A stretch of DNA of 8,627 bases from an uncultured Clostridium sp. (GTDB lineage: Bacteria; Bacillota; Clostridia; TANB77; CAG-508), in contig CAMSEM010000051.1 in the NCBI GenBank assembly GCA_947057505.1, positions 1 to 8,627 on the forward strand, given 5' to 3'. Position 1 is the first letter of the stretch. Each line of letters opens with the position of its first letter. The notes beneath the pieces are model-generated. The model was not told the DNA's origin. It saw only the letters and a list, made by a program, of their open reading frames with translations, and made no database searches. Both the position numbers and the translations under genes were made by a program. Shown here piece after piece: positions 4,999 to 8,627 of this stretch.

Positions 4999-6276
4999 TT
5001 ATTCAGTTGGTTCACAGTATAAGATGGCTCTATAAAGTGGATTACCAGCTGAATCGTTAACGCTAGCCCCCCAGTATGCTTCTGAACAATAACTACGATA
5101 TGACGTTGCCCTGTCACTCGATGACAAGTATCCCAATATACAAACTCCTCTCTTTTTGCTATCTCCATGTACACATGCTTCTGTAGTCCATTCACTACAA
5201 TTTTTTCCAAATGGTGCTATATTACATGCAAAATTTCCAATATCATTTACTGACATAACAGAGTAGCTAGTATATGTAGAATAATTTTGTGTAAATACAA
5301 TGGCGGTATCCCAACAATAGCTATTAATTAAATCACTTTCAAAAAAATCAGTAGATAAGGCTTTTGCATTTTGAGATGCAGTACTTTGTAATTCTACGCC
5401 TTCAAAAGGATTTCTTAACACAAAATATCCCTTTGAAACTTCTACACATGATTTAAGCTCTTCTAAATTTTTTGCTACTTCCATTTGTATCTTTTTTGTT
5501 AGTTCAACCGAAAGATCAGTTTCGTAATCTTTGCAATTAGGAACAATTCCAAATTGCTTTTGATAGTCTAAATCACTTATACTGTCATCATTTGATTTAT
5601 ATTGGTCAATACTTTGTACTAAATGTTCTTTCCCTGTTGTTTCATCAAAAGTGTATCTTCCTAATGTAATGTTGGTTGGCTCACCTGCTTTATTATTAAT
5701 TGTTCCTACTGGTATCCATACAAATTGGTTTCCATTTTCATCTTTAATTACTATTCCATCTTGTACAGTTGGTGTATTTTTATTTTCTCCTTCTGCATAT
5801 GTATATTCTACATCATCTGTTCCATGTGGTACTACTTCAAAACCTGCTGGTATTGTTATTAAATTTCCATATATATCTTCTGCTTTTTGGTTTTTGGTAG
5901 CATCTTTTGTAATAAGACTTACTAATGTATTTCCATTTGGTCCTTTAGTTTGGTCTTCTGGGTCTGTTGGGTTTGTTGTTCCTCCCCAATTTCCACTTGT
6001 TAAATATTCATCTAGTTTTGCTAAGTCTTCCTTATCTTTATCTGCTGCATCTTGTGTTTCTTTTGCAGCTTTTTGTGCCATAGTGATAATTCCATTATCT
6101 CCAAATAGTACTGTAATACTTACTGACGCTAAAATTAAAAGTACTACTATGGTTACTACTAAGGCAATTAAGGTAATACCATCTTTTCTCTTGCCTTTTT
6201 CCATTTTCTTTCTTCCTTCTTTAGAAGTTATAGTTTGTACAGCTCCAAGGTTTTCATGACTTCTTATTTTTTTCAT
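4999..6276 (-). CDS. Prepilin-like secreted protein with C-terminal FGE/C-type-lectin-like domain
   Basis: This 425-residue protein has a type IV prepilin signal: basic leader ending KDG, cleavage after G33, then ITLIALVVTIVVLLILASVS as membrane/assembly helix (34-53). The usual Glu5 of the mature pilin is Ala, as is common in Clostridia pilin-like proteins. A helical segment (60-92) and a Thr/Pro/Gly-rich linker (94-116) lead to a domain starting near GFEVV and containing NQFVWIPVG (183-191). NSYCWDTAI (318-326), SEWTTE (361-366) and the last 60 residues align by eye with formylglycine-generating-enzyme/C-type-lectin-fold proteins, in which VWEWT, RGG and FRPVLY are expected. This suggests a surface-displayed binding domain. 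Nine cysteines occur, all in the last 180 residues. The start used has AAAGGAG eight bases upstream. A second ATG at 6202-6204 would give a more typical 9-residue leader but has a weaker site. No pilus machinery is nearby. Confidence 0.8.
   Translation of the reverse strand: MKKIRSHENLGAVQTITSKEGRKKMEKGKRKDGITLIALVVTIVVLLILASVSITVLFGDNGIITMAQKAAKETQDAADKDKEDLAKLDEYLTSGNWGGTTNPTDPEDQTKGPNGNTLVSLITKDATKNQKAEDIYGNLITIPAGFEVVPHGTDDVEYTYAEGENKNTPTVQDGIVIKDENGNQFVWIPVGTINNKAGEPTNITLGRYTFDETTGKEHLVQSIDQYKSNDDSISDLDYQKQFGIVPNCKDYETDLSVELTKKIQMEVAKNLEELKSCVEVSKGYFVLRNPFEGVELQSTASQNAKALSTDFFESDLINSYCWDTAIVFTQNYSTYTSYSVMSVNDIGNFACNIAPFGKNCSEWTTEACVHGDSKKRGVCILGYLSSSDRATSYRSYCSEAYWGASVNDSAGNPLYRAILYCEPTE
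5041..5160 (-). other. Candidate variable region at the 3' end of the prepilin-like gene
   Basis: By my count these 120 bases hold 52 G or C (26 in each 60), about 43%, against 17 of 60 in 5281-5340 of the same gene. Codons such as TCG, AGG, ACG, GGG and AGC cluster here and are rare elsewhere in the window. The segment encodes the outer face of the lectin-like domain (about residues 373-412), the part that varies in diversity-generating-retroelement targets of this fold. No template repeat or reverse transcriptase is in the window. Confidence 0.35.
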
Positions 6277-6310
6277 CTTTTCTTCTCCTTTGTTTTTTAT
6301 TTTCTAGTTT

Positions 6311-6339
6311 AGTTTATTCCAATTTTTAATTTAAGTCAA
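6311..6339 (-). promoter_or_regulatory. Sigma-A-type promoter of the prepilin-like gene
   Basis: The minus strand carries TTGACT (6334-6339), a 17-base spacer and TAAACT (6311-6316). Transcription would start near 6304, leaving a leader of about 28 bases that contains the AAAGGAG site (6285-6291). It lies in the 100-base gap after the upstream gene, so the prepilin gene can be expressed independently. Confidence 0.65.
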
Positions 6340-6376
6340 TGCTTTTTATATTTTTTAATAATTACTTCCTGTGTAA

Positions 6377-8608
6377 TTACTCAATTACTTTTGCTATAAT
6401 CTCTGCCAAATATTCTACACTTAATTCTGCTTCTTCTATTGTATTTTTATCATTTCCTACTTCTATTAATGTTGCATATTTGCTAAGTGATTGATTATAG
6501 TTATTATCATATATGTACATATCTTTAAATAATCCTGGATATAATTTATCTGCCTTTTTTTGTAATGTTATTGCCCATTTTAGGTTATCTTCCCAATTTT
6601 CATGAGCAACACCTATAACAAATCTTAAATTTGCTACCTTTTTGCCTTCTATCTCTATATAATTTTGCTTATTCATTCCTTCTATATAGGCATCTCTATG
6701 TATATCGAACAGCATCTGTATATTTTTATTGTTTTCTAATTTATTTTCTATTGTTTTTTTAGAGTTGTCATAGGCAACGTCTACTCCATCTTTATCATGA
6801 TAGGTTTGTTCATGTATTACATCAAATCCTTTTTCTTTTAGTTTTTGGCTAAATGTTGTTCCTATTTTTAGCATATTATAGTTTGAATTTAATGTTTTGC
6901 CTTCCTCTGTTTTTTCGTAGTCTTCATTATAGGCTTCTGTTGTATGAGTGTGATAAATTAGAATGTCTTTTTTATTATCCATTTCAATTTGCTCATTTTC
7001 AATGTATTGGCTAAGATCTAATTCTGTTGCATTGTTGATTCCAACACCTAAATTATATTTTTCATATATGTATAATGCATATTCATGATTATATAAAAAC
7101 AAATTATAGTTAGTGTCAAGATTTACCTGTTTATATTTCTCTAAAATTGCTTTTTCTAATATTTCTTTTGTTTCTTCAAATTCGTATATTTCTATTTTAG
7201 CTAGTTTTGCCATTAAGGTATATAATTCTGGCTTATTTAAACTTTGCAATTTTTGCAATACCATACTAATATCATTAGACTTTTCACATATTTGGGCTAT
7301 ATTATATTTAGCAGTACTTTTTGTTTTTAACATCTTTTCATAATATCTTTGTACTACTGGTGTTATATTTTCTTCTTCACTTTGTAGGTAGCTTAAAACA
7401 CTTCTTGTTTGATATCCGTATACTTGAGATGAGCTTCGTTCGTATTTAGTCATATTTTCATATTCTTTTGCTAACTGTTTTTTTAGTTCTTTGTATTCCT
7501 CTTCTTTTAACTTTGTTTGTGTTTGCTTTTCCTCTAGTTCTTCTATTATCATTGCTTTACTATATACTTTAGGATTTAATGCTAACACCACTATTACTAA
7601 TGTAATTGCTAATAGCACAAAGTTAGTATAGTAATCTTTTTTAATAATTGGCTTTTGGTTTGTTGTTGCTAATATACCCAAGCTCAAAAACAAGATTACT
7701 CTCATATATACATAACACATATTTGAATCCATTAAAGAATGTATGATTAAAGCTAACATTGCAATTTTTATACCTAAGTTGGTATTTTTTGTTTTGATTG
7801 CATATATAATCATAACAACTAAGCTTATCATTCCAAATATACCCGCTTCTACCCATGTTTGTATTAAAAAACTATGTGGGTCATTTGCTATATAATCATA
7901 TTGCTGTATTTCTACATAAGAATATTTCCATCCAGCTCCCCCTAAGCCTGTTAGTGGACTTTGCATAATTAACTTTATTCCATCTTTAATAAATTGCATT
8001 CTCTCTTGGGCAGTTTTATAATTTATGCTGATGTCTTTTACTTTTTCTACTAATTTAGTTGGCAAATTCTTGTATTCTAGTATAACCTCTTCTTCATTCA
8101 TTGTTAATTTTTTTATGGTCCATTTTTTGTTTATATTTTCATATTTTGCCATAAATTCTATTTTTATTTCTGCTGTAGTTTGGCTTGTTTCTATTTCTAT
8201 ATTTTTTATTCCTGAAAAATTACTAAATGTTTCTTGTTTGTTTGCTATTTCTACATTTTTGTTATCTCTTTGTATGATGTTAATTGTAAATAACTTTTCA
8301 TTTTCTTTTACCTTATCTAAATCATATTCCGCTTCCATATCAAAGCTAAATACATACTTTTGGTTTGGCTTGATATTTCTTATTTTTTTTGCATTATATA
8401 TTGCTGTTGAATTTTCATTGAATACTTCAAATTCTTTTGGATTATGCAATTGTACTGCTATCCAAGTAATTGCTAGTATGCAAACTATTATAAGTCCAAT
8501 TACTATTGGTAATACTTTTACTTTTTCTATATACTTTTCAAGTTTAATATTTAATAAATTGATTAAAATTGTAATAATTATACAAAATGTTATAACCTCA
8601 CTTATCAT
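6377..8608 (-). CDS. O-antigen ligase-like membrane protein fused to a C-terminal SpoIIP peptidoglycan hydrolase domain
   Basis: This open frame of 743 codons joins two families. Residues 1-345 look like the second half of a Wzy/WaaL-type polysaccharide polymerase/ligase (PF04932-like): helices at about 3-20 and 33-53, a large exterior loop (56-255) with GLGGAGW (221-227) and NDPHSFL (242-248, H245 as the family's key His), and four helices at 255-271, 279-294, 299-316 and 327-346. A charged helical linker (350-540, coiled-coil then repeat-like) follows. Residues 546-743 are a full SpoIIP domain (PF07454): IYHTHTTEAY (551-560), VIHEQTYHD, DIHRDA (635-640), NWEDNLK, LYPGL and TLIEVGNDKNTIEEA (713-727). 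H553, H555, H637 and E716 are the conserved candidate zinc/catalytic residues. Four helices after the exterior loop put the SpoIIP part outside the cell, where it must act on peptidoglycan. SpoIIP normally has only one N-terminal helix. The first ATG lacks a Shine-Dalgarno site and an in-frame TAG lies 15 bases upstream, so the true 5' part may lie beyond the window. Confidence 0.8.
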   Translation of the reverse strand: MISEVITFCIIITILINLLNIKLEKYIEKVKVLPIVIGLIIVCILAITWIAVQLHNPKEFEVFNENSTAIYNAKKIRNIKPNQKYVFSFDMEAEYDLDKVKENEKLFTINIIQRDNKNVEIANKQETFSNFSGIKNIEIETSQTTAEIKIEFMAKYENINKKWTIKKLTMNEEEVILEYKNLPTKLVEKVKDISINYKTAQERMQFIKDGIKLIMQSPLTGLGGAGWKYSYVEIQQYDYIANDPHSFLIQTWVEAGIFGMISLVVMIIYAIKTKNTNLGIKIAMLALIIHSLMDSNMCYVYMRVILFLSLGILATTNQKPIIKKDYYTNFVLLAITLVIVVLALNPKVYSKAMIIEELEEKQTQTKLKEEEYKELKKQLAKEYENMTKYERSSSQVYGYQTRSVLSYLQSEEENITPVVQRYYEKMLKTKSTAKYNIAQICEKSNDISMVLQKLQSLNKPELYTLMAKLAKIEIYEFEETKEILEKAILEKYKQVNLDTNYNLFLYNHEYALYIYEKYNLGVGINNATELDLSQYIENEQIEMDNKKDILIYHTHTTEAYNEDYEKTEEGKTLNSNYNMLKIGTTFSQKLKEKGFDVIHEQTYHDKDGVDVAYDNSKKTIENKLENNKNIQMLFDIHRDAYIEGMNKQNYIEIEGKKVANLRFVIGVAHENWEDNLKWAITLQKKADKLYPGLFKDMYIYDNNYNQSLSKYATLIEVGNDKNTIEEAELSVEYLAEIIAKVIE

Positions 8609-8627
8609 TGCTATGATATATAACTAT

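Noticed and set aside
4980..5210. Overlapping minus-strand frame of 76 codons at the 3' end of the prepilin gene
   Set aside because: It is a frame-shadow of the candidate variable region. It has no independent ribosome site, and the prepilin frame carries the recognisable domain motifs.
5651..6259. Long plus-strand open frame (202 codons) opposite the prepilin gene
   Set aside because: It is an antisense shadow of a repeat-poor, Thr/Val-rich coding region, with no ribosome site and no recognisable family.
6359..6379. Hairpin TAATTAC/GTAATTA overlapping the stop codon of the ligase/SpoIIP gene
   Set aside because: On the transcribed strand it is followed by A-rich, not T-rich, sequence, so it is not a terminator. 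Read-through into the prepilin gene remains possible.

Overview
The window is AT-rich (most stretches about 30% GC) and all its accepted genes end in TAA. Shine-Dalgarno sites are strong and purine-rich. The gene content (DUF421/DUF4363 pair, a SpoIIP domain, a GITLIALVV-type prepilin) points to an uncultured, probably endospore-forming, low-GC Clostridia-type Firmicute, likely from a gut-like habitat. This placement is inference from gene families, not from a marker gene.

Layout. Six of seven genes lie on the minus strand. Read in the direction of minus-strand transcription (right to left): (1) a long membrane protein at 6377-8608. It joins the C-terminal half of an O-antigen ligase/polymerase-like protein to a complete SpoIIP-type peptidoglycan hydrolase domain. 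Its 5' end is uncertain because an in-frame TAG lies just upstream, at the window edge. (2) After a good sigma-A-type promoter, a prepilin-like secreted protein at 4999-6276. Its C-terminal formylglycine-generating-enzyme/C-type-lectin-like domain has locally raised GC and many cysteines. (3) A tiny two-helix cysteine-rich membrane protein (4623-4895) with its own rho-independent terminator. (4) A eukaryotic-style UDP-N-acetylhexosamine pyrophosphorylase (3231-4466). (5) glmU (1862-3118), followed by a bidirectional terminator shared with (6), the only plus-strand gene, a four-helix holin-like protein (1406-1783). (7) A minus-strand pair, DUF421 (519-1199) and DUF4363 (114-503), with a weak terminator at the left edge.

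How the genes work together. The central pair makes UDP-GlcNAc, the precursor of peptidoglycan and surface glycans. The GlmU here keeps every acetyltransferase residue I could check. In its uridylyltransferase domain, however, the GxGTR loop is destroyed and the metal-binding Asp of GDVPL is Asn. The neighbouring UAP1-like enzyme carries exactly the missing activity with intact motifs. The simplest reading is that one bifunctional enzyme has been split into an acetyltransferase (GlmU remnant) plus a replacement pyrophosphorylase. The right half encodes cell-surface functions: glycan ligation fused to cell-wall cleavage, and a displayed, possibly hypervariable, pilin-like protein.

Main points for a second look: the O-antigen-ligase/SpoIIP fusion, the degenerate GlmU beside a UAP1-like gene, and the possible hypermutated (diversity-generating-retroelement type) C-terminus of the prepilin. 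No RNA genes, CRISPR arrays, insertion sequences or reverse transcriptase were seen. No gene-free stretch exceeds 300 bases; the longest, 1200-1405, holds the divergent upstream regions of DUF421 and the holin-like gene.
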